Program-made: the position numbers and the translations under genes | Source of the DNA: Colius striatus | Taxonomy: Eukaryota; Chordata; Aves; Coliiformes; Coliidae | Length of the DNA stretch: 64,000 nucleotides | Direction of reading: 5' to 3' | NCBI RefSeq assembly: GCF_028858725.1 | Contig: NC_084769.1 | Coordinates: forward strand, 11,905,501-11,969,500 | The notes under the pieces: generated by a model | What the model was told of the DNA's origin: nothing | Seen by the model: the letters and a program-made list of their open reading frames with translations, nothing else | Database searches by the model: none | Shown: positions 35,053 through 48,199 of the stretch, one piece after another | Layout: each line of letters starts with the position of its first letter | Numbering within the stretch: position 1 is the first letter of the stretch

Positions 35053-37489
35053 TAGTAAGTGGTATTTTGTTCAGTTGCCTTGACTTTTCAATTGATATTC
35101 CATAGTCTTGTACTGGCAGATAAGACAATGGGATAGCTTAACATGTTTTCTTAGATATCACACATAAGTTCACAATCCTTCCGTTCCTTCTTAATTATCT
35201 TGTCTCTACACTGCACACATGTATAAACTACATTGAAAGCAGATGATGTTACTTGCATAAAAGTGCTAAAACTTATTACTCAGCTTTATTGAAGCCAAAT
35301 GAGGTCTGGAGTTGGTCGGATAAAGACTACGTGTAAAGAGGAAATAGGCTTTGCAGTAGCAGCTGTAGAGCCTAAAGCCTCAGGTAGAGGTGTGTTAACA
35401 GCAATCAGTCTGTTAGTACTTAGGCAGTTTTCAATACATAATGAAAGCATGCAGGGTTTTTTGCTTGCCTTGTGGTCTATTTGATTAATTGCTGTTTTCA
35501 ACCTGTCTTTACATTTGCCTTAATGAGATTAACTTATTAAAAGCCATAACTCCATGAATAAACCAATTCATTCACGTGATCAGTTCTTCAGACATGTAAC
35601 ACATTATTTTGAATAAAAATCTATTGTACTACACTAAACTGGTACATCTCACAGAGGAAAAAACAGTGTAATCCTTGAAGTCCTAAAAGTCCACAACAAA
35701 TAGGCAAAGAGTATGTGTAATTAGTTATTATCAGAACCTCAGTTTCTTAAGCAGGGAAGCTGAGATAGAGAAAACTGCCCAAATCAAATTACATTGTCAG
35801 TCTTCAGTCAAGAAATGTAAATGTTTCCTGAGCTGCATAGATATGGTGAAAATATTTCACTTTGATGTGACTAGGCTACCTCTAATTTGCCATTTTCTTC
35901 TAACATGAGAGACACATCTATGTTACAAATGAGCTCATTCTCCAGGATAAAAGCAATATGTGCAACATATAAACATGTCAAACAGTTCTAGTTGAAAATG
36001 AAATGCTGGCAGCAAAGCATATAGGCTGAGAGGGGTTTTTTCTGCAGTTTATTTGGAGGTTGATTTTGGAGGCTTTTTTGATTGTTTCTAACCCCAGCCT
36101 TTTGGGTGTTTCAGGGTGAAACGAATGCAGTGTTTCAACTGAAGAGAGCATGTTTTCCAACTTAGATGTATTCAGGGAAAGACAGGTGGTAGGATACCTC
36201 TCTCCTTCTTTTTAAGGGGTAAAATAGTAACTGATTTTTTTTTAAATGTCTACAAAAGCATTGGGAATCAGCAAGTCTGGAGACTGATACTTTCCAGTCA
36301 TATCTGGAAATATCCATTCCTCTTCTGTGCACCTCACTCCTATATAGAAACTGTAGCTGATCAGCAAAGTTGTTCTTTCTGAGAAGGTGACCCGTGAGAG
36401 TGCTAAATCAGTACTACTAGTGAGGTAAGAAGTCTGAGCAATAATCCAATTTAAGATTAATTAAGATGTACCAGAAATACTTCTAGATCTTAAAAAAAAC
36501 TCCACTCTGGTTCACAAAACTATCAAGGTATCTTTCAAGAGATACTCCCAGTAAAGAAGCAGGTTACCAAGTATGGGAGAAGCACTGAATTGCATTTGTT
36601 CCAGTGAGAATACTGATAAACAGACATGTATTACCATAATTCACCTGGATCTCACACCTTTACCATTGTCATATTTGGGGCCTGGTTTTATCTCTTCATC
36701 ATGGTAGACATTTTGCAATACTCCAGTAGAAATACTCATCCTGATGAAATGACACCAGAGGTCTGGGGGTGTAAGCAAGCTGTGGTTAGTACATACCTGA
36801 ATTTTGAGAAAAGCTTGAAAATAGTGTTTGGAAACAAATCTCTTGGTTACAGTATTTCTGCTCTGCTCCACTCCTTTATTTATGAACTTCACCAAAAACA
36901 TATTTAGCCTTTCTAGCTGTCACAGCCATCAGGCTTCATATGCTTCAAGCTCAGTCAAAAGATTTGGTTTTCAAAATAATAAGCAGAACTTACAGCTGCA
37001 TTGCAATGACATTTTAGTCAGTTTTGGAGGTCAGAGAGGCCAACTAGCAGTCTTTTTTTTCAGATTAGGGCTTGGAAAGAAAGATCTCAGTCCTCTGCTT
37101 AATGACTAAATATTGCCTTAGTGCTAAAGTCAGTCACAGGTTTATACATATACATGTATGCATCTAAAGGCAAGAAAACCCCACAACCACAACATTGTTT
37201 TTAAAGGACTCTAATGTCTTGTTAATCCTTCTGTTGGAATAACAGAACATTAGTCACAGTTTTCTCTATCAGAAGCACGTCCAGAAATACAATCCACTAA
37301 GTACACACTTTTACCAGAGTCAAATTCTAGCTCCTCCAGCAGGGATAAATACTGAACATCTTAATGAATGCCAGGTACAAAATACCTACCCACAGCTGCT
37401 TTCCTTTCCCAGCTAACTGCTTGTGTTGGAGCAGCATCAAAGCAGGCGACAGGCATAGCAAATGGATGCACCTGCACAGAGTAATTACC

Positions 37490-37517
37490 GAAGCTAATGC
37501 CAGCATGTATTAGCTTC
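37490..37517. repeat. Inverted repeat, 9-bp arms
   Basis: GAAGCTAAT at 37490-37498 and ATTAGCTTC at 37509-37517, perfect complements with a 10-nt loop. Confidence 0.7.
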
Positions 37518-38475
37518 AGTGCTCTGGTGAAAAAAATATGGATTAACTCACAGCATTCAGCTTATTATAGCTGTCTCACTGCACATCCAGTTTTTATGAG
37601 CACTTATAAAGCAATATCCATCTACGTTCCTTTTTTATTTCTGATGATGGAGGCCTTCAACAGTGGCATTGGAGTGTGCTTCAAAGCTACTTTTTTGTTT
37701 GCTTTTCTCTCTTACCCCCTCCCCCCCTTCAAACTCAACAGAGGTTTGCAGGTTGCTGCTGCTCATGTCCTGCCACCATACACACACCAATTGATCTATT
37801 TGAAACTTTTATATAATATTTATTTTTTTTAATGTCTTAGTACTGGTTTCTTCCTCATCATCTGGAACCACTGGAAAGATTTGGTTAGCCTCAAAAGACA
37901 GAGATCACTTCTAAAACTCAAAATGGCTTTGACAGTGTTGTCTACAGTAGATAACCATCCAATAAGAACTGCATTTAGACACTCCTCACTTTTGATCAGT
38001 ATTTTCTTATACTAGAATAAATCTAGGAACAGAGAGATGCAAAGCTGCTGCTTCTGTAATCATTCTCTTGAGCTGACTCCAAAACTGCTTAAAAACATTT
38101 GTATTGTGAAGTTGCAATTTCTTTTCTGCGAAAACGGAGCAAAGATTAAAAATTCACCTCTAATACCTTTTGTTCCCTGTATATGGCTGTTTTGTCTAGA
38201 CTGTGAGCAATGAGATCCAGACAACATCTGAAATGTTAATTTAGTTTATTGAGGAAATGAGGCTTACATGATCCTGTTATCTGTTTGTGGCCTCTTAATG
38301 ATTTTGAACTCGTCGCTTGATTTCAAGCTAATATGACAGAAGTGGGGGAACAAAAAGATAATTAAGCAACTACAAGTCTGATGAAAATTGGAAGTTGGAT
38401 GGGAGGGAAAAAGCTATAAATGCTCTGAAAGCCTGCTGCATGAACGTACAGGTAGTCTGAGATTAAAGAACCCAT

Positions 38476-38497
38476 ACTAGTTCCTCATGGAACTAGT
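38476..38497. repeat. Inverted repeat, 9-bp arms, 4-nt loop
   Basis: ACTAGTTCC at 38476-38484 and GGAACTAGT at 38489-38497 are perfect complements around TCAT, giving a tight hairpin. Confidence 0.8.
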
Positions 38498-39891
38498 CTG
38501 CTTACCTGTTGAAAACCAACAATGCATCCTGCAATGCACAGGAGGAGTGCACAGCTGAGGATCACAGAGGCTGGAGCTGGCAGCCTGCATTTCTGGCACA
38601 ATCTGGAACAGACACCAAGTTGCAGTAATGCTTGGTGAAAACAGAGTGTTTACTAGGAGTATACTCATTTGGATTTGGCTGCCAAAAATTTAGGAACTCC
38701 AAGGGCATAGAGCATCCTGTGACAAAAAGTAGTTCCTTTGATCAGAGGTGACTTGAATACCCAGTTTGACTGCAGGGCTGCAGAGAAAAGAAATGCCAAC
38801 TTTGATGTCTGTAGATTCTCTGCTTCAAGGAAGACAATTAAGCTATTTTTAAAAGACTTTTCCTAGCATGTGTGAGAGAAAGAGCGTAATTGACACTAAG
38901 AAGCTGCCCCTAGAACTGTAATTCATGATGACACTGTACTAGAAGTATGTGAGTACAAGCAGATAAGGTATATTTTACACAGAGCATGTGGGATGGGACC
39001 AGGAAGATGAGCAGAGAAAGATCTGAGAAAAAAGTAGTTGCATTTCTTTCTGGTACTATGTCTACCTCTGGGCTGTTACTCATTTATGTGCTCAGTCTCT
39101 CCCCATTTTCAGCCCAAAAGTTCTGAAGTCATTCTGTACTAGCTTAAGGGTGAACATGTGGCAGAGTCAGCTGCTTTTCATCTACTTTCCTTCTCCTTGG
39201 GGAACCCTGCTTCGTTTCTAGCAGAGAAGGGAGCCCTTCCTCTGAAGATGGAGGAGAAGGTCTAACATCAAACATAAAAATTCAGATATGTATATGTTAT
39301 TGGTGTTCTGCCAGGCTTACAGACACTTGAAGTACCTCGTTAGCACCAACCTCCCCCCCAAGATGTTTCCTAGGTGTCACAGTAAAAATGCAACAGTGTC
39401 CTCTGCAACTGCTAACAGTATAACAGCAATTGTCAGGTAGCAAGCTCTGACCATTGTTATTTTCTGGTAGATGGAGTTGACTGATCCTTTCTGCCAGCTG
39501 CTTGCTGCTTTGGAAGTTATCTAGGCAGTTAATTCATTTTCCATCCATAATAACAACTAGCTCACGCTGCTCTACATCTTCTTGAAAGCACTCTGCTGAT
39601 GTACCACTCCACAGCTAGCAGACCACCTGGTTTGCAACCAGGGCTTTTTATCCCAGCAGCCATACGAGGGCACTGTTAAACGTGGTCTCTCTTTCCTCTC
39701 TCCCCTAGACAGTTTGGAATATCTTCATGCCTCAGAGCTACTGCAAACAGCTATATTTTTTAAAGCTATACTTTAGACCTGCCTGCTCCGGTGGTCTGAG
39801 ATGCTGATAGCAGAAGGTTGTATTAATTGTGTACTTACTCATGAGGGACGTGACCATTGTGATTTACTCATTGCTTTGCAATCTGGACATT

Positions 39892-39920
39892 GGAATTGTC
39901 ATTGTGGGAATTGTCATTGT
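39892..39920. repeat. 15-bp tandem repeat, two copies
   Basis: GGAATTGTCATTGT occurs at 39892-39905 and again at 39907-39920, followed by a partial third 'attgtgtcat'. Confidence 0.75.
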
Positions 39921-42765
39921 ATTGTGTCATGCAATTCTCAACCCTGTGCCCTAATTCTAGGTATCCCTTAACCTTCCTTGAGGAGGAGACAGAAGAAGGG
40001 GGGAGGGTGTTTTTGTAAGAAACAAAATCTAAGCAAGCATACATTACTCTTCTGTATATCCTATAGTATCTCTCTATTAAAGCTTGTACTTGGAGCATTA
40101 CTCTAAAGGCTGTGAGGGTAACCAATACTGATTTGGCACCCCCAGGTTTCTAAGAAGTCATAGACTTGTTTCCCAACTGGTAAAATTTTTCTCATGCTGA
40201 CTAAACTTTTTGTCATTCAAAGTAAAATTAAGCCAGTTCTACATTTCAGAGACCAAAATGTTCACTGTTCCTTTTCCTTATTATTACCATTCTTCATTTT
40301 AACCACCTGAAATACTGTTTATATCACTGCCCCTGTGCCAAGGTATTTAAATTGCTGCTTGTTTGTCCCGTGAGCAAATGGAGGTTTTCACACTTAGCTC
40401 TCTAAGTGCTTTCTCCTCCCTCATTCCCAGCAGGTTAAGATGCATATGAATAAAATACACAAATGTGTAACATAAAAATGCTTTGGAGAAGGTTATGTTT
40501 AGTGAAGCAGATGGCCTGGCTCTGGGCAATCGGTTATTTGTACCGCAGGAGGCCTGTGAAGCCCCACTGGGTGAGGCATTTTCACAGGTCTATAAAAGAA
40601 CAAAGTTTGGAAGGAGCTGGGGAACACCTTGTGTCCTCCTTGTGTCACAGCCTAGAATTGGAGTTTTTGTGTGAATTGCCTCTTTTATCTGGAGTCAGTG
40701 AGCTCAGATAAGTGATCAGACTGTAACTTTCTTTGGTGTCCCAAATCTTTCCTGTAATTATTTCCCTGCTTAGTTTCTCTAAAGATTGGTATTGACACAA
40801 ATAGGATTAATTCCTTTGTTCTGGTGGTTGCTGGTAGAGCTGAGAATTGCATATACCAACTTTGGGGTGCTATGATGGTCTTACTCTTTCTGTGAATGAT
40901 ACTATTTAGTATGTTTAGACAGGTGAGTGCCAGTCACTGTATGAGGAAAGGTATGGTCAGGATAGGGTAAGAAGACAGACCTTGGCATGAAGTAAAGGGA
41001 GCTCCATCTCCTAGCTACAGGAATAAAAGTTGCAAATGTTTTTAAAGCTCTTCTAAATAAAAACTTCATCCTGCAAAAGGAAGCTGGAGTCCAAAACAGA
41101 AAGTCAGTGGGACTTTTGCAGGGGGGAGGCAGTCTCAACTTCCAACCTGCTCTCTGGGTTTGAGAACTTTCTGTGTCTATGGTAAGTACTTCTTCACTGG
41201 CTACATGCATTTAAATGCTGTGGTGGGAGAAGTGGATTTGAAGCAAACGTTTGAAATGTTCGTGGTCTTGTGTAATTCTTGGGATGTTGACAGAGCAGTA
41301 ATGAAAGGCTGTTTCGGCTGACCAGTTGGAATATAGATAGAGAATGTGCATGTGGTGAGGAGATCTGCATTCAATTACTGTCCTACCACAGACTGGCTGC
41401 AGACAAGACAATTATTCTGTGCTTCAGTTCCCTAATTCCAAAACAATGATACTCCTTTGTCTGACTTGTCCACTTAGAGGAGATGCTCCTTAGAGCACTG
41501 ATTGGCTCTTAAAGTGTTCTTTGTTTTATCAGTTTAAACAAAGCAGTTCTGATTATCTGACTGCTACTGGAATTCTATTGCTCCTAATCAGGAGAAGTGG
41601 TTAATTAGTCATTTGCTATCTCTGGGTTTCATTTTTGTTTTCTTTATCTAAACTTGACAAAAAAATTCTTTATTCTTGGATAATAATGTTTCATGGTACT
41701 TTCATAACACTGTTTTACCTGTCTATATTTCTCTTTAACATCATTCCATCCAAATTCAAGAATGTCAGCATTGGTAGTCTAAATTCCCAAACCAGATAAT
41801 CCAGACATTTTTTTTCTTAGGCTAAAAAATTTTATGATAAACAAATAGAAATGATTAACACTCCAGAGCTGTTTCATTGTCAGTTAGCCACCCTGTGCAT
41901 AAAGACAAGTCAATGCTTTCAGGTTAAATCTGAGATGTCAAAATGTCACTAGCCTAGGTGGATTTTAATGCTGTTTCTTATGCATGTGTGTTATTCACAT
42001 TAATAATATCACTTTGGCACAGAAGCTACTTGGGCTGACTGACTTTAAAATGATTGACCAGATAACAGAGATGTAGCAGTTACTGGAAGCATTTCCAACT
42101 TGGGATATTTAATTAGGCCTTATGACTGAACATTCTTATGATCATCAGAAGATCAACATTCCAACATATTCCTGGTTATGTTTATTACATATTCCCTTTT
42201 TTGGTCCTAAGTGTGAATGTTTGGAAAAATGTTAAGTTAATACAACCCACTTGACTTCACTGGCACATTTCACAAGAAGAGAAGGAAAAAATGTGGAAGC
42301 CACTGAAAACTAAAGGCTTCTTGCTTTGGAGAAAAACAAAGTCCAAGCCAATGATACAGACTGCCTGGATGTCTTCCACCGTTTTAAATGGAAAAGACCC
42401 TATTGAAGACTCTTTTCACAAAACTACTTTGCTTCCTTTGAATAAAAGAAGAACCAAGTACACTTAACACTGTGTAAAACACATTTCTTTCAGAGAAGCC
42501 AGCTTTATCTTCAAGCCCCAGCTAGTTAATCTGTTCAAACTCATTTTTAGCTTTAAAGTCTTGGAAATTTGACACACCACAGGGACTTAAAGTTTTTAGT
42601 TTAGATGGAATTTGCTGACAATACTCTCAGCTAGGGCACTGATATAGCACGATTGGTTTCTTTCATTATGTTTGCTAAGAATAAATGGTTTTCTATTTCA
42701 GGGAAAAAGAAAGAAGGGGACAAGTAAAGAATTCAATTTCCCTCTCCCTAGATCTGTAAACTGTC

Positions 42766-43694
42766 CTAGCTACATCTGTATGATATCTTCAGATGTGTTC
42801 CACATATGAATGATGTGCAAATAGTATTGTTTAGGAAGTGTCTGGGAAATCCTGTGTGAACATTCCCCTCCACAAGTTGTGTATTTTCACCTGCTTTGCC
42901 ACAGAGGTCTAGGTATAAACCCAGAAGCCTAGGTATATCTACAATGTTGTTGGGAGTGGCTTCCAAAATATAGATGGTAAACTGTGTATGTGGAATTCCT
43001 GCTGTGGGTGGTTGGCAATCCCAAATGTGCACTGGAGCATGGTCAGATGTGTTGCTTTTCCAGGTAACTGTAATATCCTCTTGCATTTCTATTATTTGAG
43101 TGTTGGTTGATAACTGTGGCAGAATTTCCTGGCAAAAACTTCTAACTACAAATGCTATGTTACTTTCCTTAACTGTTGAAGTTAAAGGAAATCTGAACTT
43201 TGCCAAATAACAACTTTATTGCCATGAATTAGGCAACCTTCAAATACACCTTCTCAATTTATCATGTTTACCTCTTCAGGGTAACACATTTGTGTTGTAT
43301 GAGATTTACCAGCAGTTGTTTCTATCACATCATTCTTACCTTTCATCCCCAGGGGTGAGACTATTTGCATGGCACTTGAGTTTTGTATTAAACAACAACA
43401 ACAAAAAAAGAAAGGGAAAAAAAGAGCAAAAATACGGTGTATCTCTGTAATCACACTGTAGCTATTACCAGTACTTCTTTCTTTAGGCTCAAAATTGAGA
43501 TTAGAGACTGAAGGTTGTAATAAACATAAATTATACTCTGTAGCTAGCTGGGCTGGTCTCTGCACGGAATGGGAACGGGCACTAACTGCATATGTAATAG
43601 AAGCTCTCTTGTTCTCTGCTATTACTTGAGCAGCACATAAGTATGTTCTGGTGTAAACAGTTAATAAGCATATTTGCAGAATTTTTCCAGCCAC
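42766..43694 (-). other. Two adjacent minus-strand open frames, unassigned
   Basis: Two 146-codon frames lie head to tail on the minus strand: 43694-43254 (start codon GTG) and 43206-42766. They are 47 bp apart and in different frames. The second contains ITVTWKSNTSD, HIWDCQPPTAG and FLNNTICTSFICG, with several Cys residues and N-x-S/T sequons, as in a decayed extracellular or envelope-like domain. I do not recognise a family, and sequence this AT-rich can yield frames of this size by chance. No promoter or splice sites were identified. Confidence 0.25.
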
Positions 43695-43704
43695 TGATTG
43701 ATCT

Positions 43705-45649
43705 CAGCCAAACCCTGTCAATTGGAACTTAGTTCTGCTGAACAGCTTCAGGACAAAAAGCTGTGTCTTCTCTGTGAAGGTACTGCCTGTTTCCATTTCA
43801 TGAAGAAATGGATAAAGTTAAATGCATGATGCAGAGTGACAATATTGTCTTTCTGTTGATTGCCTTTATAATGATCCATTTATTTGTAAGGTCAATCTAG
43901 CCTCAGTCAGTACTTGTTTCTCACTCTCTTTTTGCCTAACACAGAGGAACCAGTCCCTTTATCCATCACTTGACTAGTATGAAAATGAGTAGTACTCTGC
44001 TGATGGATGTCATTGGGCAACAGTCAGAAGTAGTTAATGTTTTTAATGCTTTAACATATGAAAGCAGAAATTCTCTGCCACCAACAATGGCTTTAGAAAA
44101 ATGATGGTGCAGAACTTTTGCAGTCCAATCACATATTTAGTCCGTTAGTCTGAACAGTTTGCTAGTTTGAAACACAAGTTGTACATTTAAGCTGTACTAA
44201 AATCAGTCAAATTGCTAGCTTTTCCTTGTTTATGCCTCCAGCTTATACATTATTCCAGCCTTTACATATAAGAGGATAAAACAGCTGCTGAGTTTCCAAA
44301 TCTGTAATTTCCCCAACAGCCAGATGCTTACAGCCTTCTTGCCTTTGCCCAACAAACCTAAAACTGAAAAGACTCAGCTACCTGTACATATTACCAGATA
44401 GGCAGAAACTGCCTATGTGGTCTTTGGCTGACACATCTAATTCATTTTTCTTGCCCCTGAGCTGATTGAACTAATGCTGGCCTAAGTGTTATATGTCAAT
44501 ATTAGTGCTACATTGCATCTGACCTCTTGGCTTCCTCCCTCCTTAGGTACTCAATCTTTATTTGCAGCATGAAACTCACAGGCTTTCTGTGTTCGTGATC
44601 AACAAAGACACAAGCACGACTGGGGATGATGATTTATTCTGGCTGCAGGTTTGGGAAGATATTATAGTGGCTCACTTTTAGAAGATTATCTTCTAACGTC
44701 AAGAGGCTAGAAGCTGTCCTGCTTTTTAAAATGAGTGCTTACATTCTTCAAAAGCAGGCACTCACATGCCAGAAAGAGAAAAGAATCGTCTCTGGGAAAT
44801 GGATAAATGTGTTCCTTCCCAACAAAGTTACCTCCTTCACATCTGATTCTACCAGTTTCTCCACTTAATAAGGGATGATATCAAGCACAAGCCATAAACT
44901 TCAGCAGTTTCTGATGTTTAAGTGAGAAGGACGCACACATAAAAGTGCAATTGTGTTTAGGCACCTTCTGAACTTTATCCTGAAAAGAGTCTAGGAGATT
45001 TTACTGAAAGATGGCAAGTGAGACATCAATCAGGAAGAAAGCAGGAGGCGAAAGTAGAGGTTATCTTTACTCCCTTTATGCAGCTCTGCTCCTTGTACTC
45101 CTAATCACCTGATAATCATCTGAACCCTATAGTTCAGCTTCAGTAACTCACTTTTCCAAACACTTCAGCTGGGTAACTTCATCCTTCATTTGTTTCCTGT
45201 GCCTTGCCCTACAGAAGCTATTTAAGCTCTCTGAGGGTTTTGCTGGTTACAGTCCGTGGCTTGTAAGCTACAAAAATCTAAATGTAGGTCAAGATGAGTT
45301 GAAACCTTTTAAACACAGCCAGCTGCCGTTTCCTAAACACGTCCCTGGAGCAGCTGCATGAAGGATGTTTACAATTAAAAAAACTCCTCAAGCAGGCAGT
45401 TAAGAATGCACAGGATTATTGCAGCCAGCAGCACTCATTAAATGTCATATTTGAATATTCATTACCTTGAGCTTGCTCTGATTTAGGATCAGCATCTAAA
45501 GAAGTGTCACTGTTGACTTCCAGCATCCTAGAGGGTTCTTGGGACAAAGGCACAACTAGAAGACAAATGGTCCTAGCAAGGACTCTGGGGAGAAACGGAC
45601 ACAGTATTATGTCATACTGGCTTCTACTAGGATAGGAGATCCCTCACTC
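43705..45649. other. Intergenic interval, no gene seen
   Basis: AT-rich, no exon or repeat recognised. Confidence 0.5.
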
Positions 45650-45672
45650 TTTATTTATTTATTTATTTATTG
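45650..45672. repeat. (TTTA)n microsatellite
   Basis: About five and a half perfect TTTA units. Confidence 0.9.
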
Positions 45673-47829
45673 GTCTGACTTGTGCAATAAAAAAAAAGGG
45701 CAGTAAAAAAAAGCAAGAAATATGTAAGCTCTGCTGAGAATGAGTCAATCCCTTGAAACCCAGCAGGGGCACTGTCTGCACTCCTTATGGAGCTCAGTGG
45801 CTTTCATCCCAATTCAAGTGTCTCCTACTCCGCCCTCTCAGCTGAAGGCAGATGTGGGTTCACTGGCAACAGTGGGCCTTGTTCTTTGTGAGTGTTTAAG
45901 GCCTGAGCAATCATTTTAAATTGAAAGCAGAGATGGTGATGCTATTACGAGATTGTCTAGAGCAGCAATTCCCAACTGGTAAGACATGAGAACATTTACA
46001 AGAAAGGAGTTTCATGAAGTCTAGGCTAGAAATCAGAGGTCAGATGGCGCAGACCAGCAGCTTCTTGGAGCAAATGCTTAAATATGTTAAGAAGAAAACT
46101 CTTTCCCAAAAGGTGTTGCCAGTACAAACTTTCATTAGCTGTGGCACGGAGGTCAAAGCAAGCTCCTGCCAGGCTCTGTGTAGCTATCTTAGGGTTTCAC
46201 ATTCTTTCTAAGGCCAAATAAACATTTATCTCCAGAAAAAGAGAAACATTCAGATAACAATCATCTTTCTTTCAACAGCTCAAGAGACAACAGGTGTATA
46301 GCTGTTGGATTCTCTGTGTGTGCACTGCCATTGGAAATCAACCATAGACAGAGAGCCATACACTTCAGCAGAGATCACTGATGTATGTCCATTTGGTTTG
46401 GACTAAAGGGAAACACATCTGTACAAACCAGTATATGCCACTATCTGAAAAGGAAAAAGCCCAGGAGTAACATCTTGGGTGCATATAATTAGCATGGTAC
46501 ATATGTACACTTGAATACTAATGCTATGGGTGGTGTTACCCGGCCAACAAGAACATCTGAAAATAAAGTCACTTGTCTTTGGGACTCCCATTTTGGTGAT
46601 TCAGGGTTTGGGGTTTTTTTTAAAGAAAAACCTCAAATACATCTTTATCTTTTTTTTCCAAAGTCCCAGAGCCTTTAAAACAAGAAAAGCATCTTGAACT
46701 CCTAACAGATAGTCAGTGTAAGGGAAATAGGAGTAAGAAAAGCAACCCAGCAGACAACTTCCTCTTGAAGAGGCAGCAGAAGTTCCTCCTAGTTCTCTCA
46801 CTTTGTATTACACTAGGAAGGGAAAGAGCCAAAAGGTATGGCTACAACTCTTCACGGACTCATATTGGTAACTGCTCTCATCTTCTGAGGAGGCTTGTGC
46901 CCAATGAGATATACGATGTACCAGGAAAAGGTAGTATCTTGCTTTGCCTCCCTGTACAGCCTGCTCAAGTTGCAGGGCACATTCTCTATCAGTGGCTGAA
47001 AAATTGACCTCAGAATCAGAATGGAAAACATTGAGGTCTCTGCAAATATAAAACCCCTGACACTGGTGCAGCAAAGTACAGCTTTGTTGTGACTTGTTTA
47101 TCTTGGCCACGTTTTTCTGGGTTGACTGCTGCTGAGTAAAAACAGAGTGAGGGGAGAGAAGGAATTAGAACCTGGCCTGGGGTTTGCTCCATCACCTCTA
47201 GAGGTATTTCAGAAACTGGGGAAGAGGCAAGTTCTCTGCAGCTTCTGCTTTCCCTTTTCTGTAGCAGTTCAGAAACACACTTTAAGATACCTAGCAGTAA
47301 TTTGATCGCAGCATAGAAGAATGTGAGATGACAGAAAAGAAAGGCTTTATCCATAGAACTTGGGCTTTTGGTGTGTCTGTCCCCATGTGTGTTCATGATC
47401 TGGCTATAAATCCACTTCAGATAAAAAGCCAGTTGTTTGACTTTTAAAAATGTGTCAATAAAAACTTTTAAGAGCACTGGAGTAAAAAGGCTTTGATTTT
47501 GCAATACATCTGGATTTCCCTACCCCTCCCATTTGGAGTCTCTTGTTCCACATCATAAAACAACAGTTCTAAGGTCTTGAAGAGGATTCAGTTTGTCCCC
47601 ACCTCTGATTTGCTTTTCCTTCAACACTACTTTAGCACTTAACACAATTAACTGTAAACGGTTTATTAAACTAAATCCCCTGCCCCAGATTTGGACGTCT
47701 CTAGGCAGATGTGCCAGAGCACCAGCACTTCCCAGTCTCTGGAGGTGGAGAAGGGAGGAGACTGGCAAGTCCCCTGAGTGTCTGTTGCTGGGATCGGGGT
47801 AGGGGCTGGGAGGGCTGTGGCTGCATGCA
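45673..47829. other. Intergenic interval, no gene seen
   Basis: The minus-strand frame 47016-47504 (162 codons) is the longest here but has no family signature. The rest is unremarkable. Confidence 0.45.
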
Positions 47830-48180
47830 GACCCCTGTGCTCTCCATACATACTCATATGCACCTCCCTGTAAACACATCCCTCAGGCATCTTGTCCAAG
47901 TCCCATACACACCTTCACACACATCCCCGATGTGCTCTGCCTATATGCAAGGCATATGCTCACCACAGAAAATGCATATCCATCGCATACATGTCTCATG
48001 CACGACCTATGCAAGCCTTTACACAAACGGCTCTCTGCTTTCCCATACATGCACCCCACAGTCCCCAAACACACGCTGTCTACACCCCCCCTGCGCACAT
48101 TGTACAGCCACCGCGTCCCTATAGACATCTCCGGTAGCACCTGTATGCACCGCTACACACCTCTCACCCTTCCCTGCCGC
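47830..48180. repeat. Degenerate C/A-rich tract (CATAC/CACAC-like) upstream of a CpG island
   Basis: The + strand is dominated by C, A and T, with many irregular copies of cacac, catac, catgc and gcatat words ('catacacaccttcacacaca', 'gcaaggcatatgctcaccac'). The reading frames that stay open across it result from the low complexity and are not genes. Confidence 0.6.
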
Positions 48181-48199
48181 ACGCAGCCCCATTCACTCC

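Larger units (their letters stand above)
35053..42765. other. Intergenic interval, no gene seen
   Basis: About 7.7 kb without recognisable exons or CR1. The only structured items are two short inverted repeats (37490-37517 and 38476-38497) and a 15-bp tandem repeat at 39892-39920. Confidence 0.5.

Noticed and set aside
45760-45782. CTCF-like 'ccagcaggggcac'
   Set aside because: One base short in the G run, so it does not fit the core spacing.
47016-47504. 162-codon minus-strand frame
   Set aside because: No motif, no splice sites, no start context; about what is expected by chance in 64 kb.
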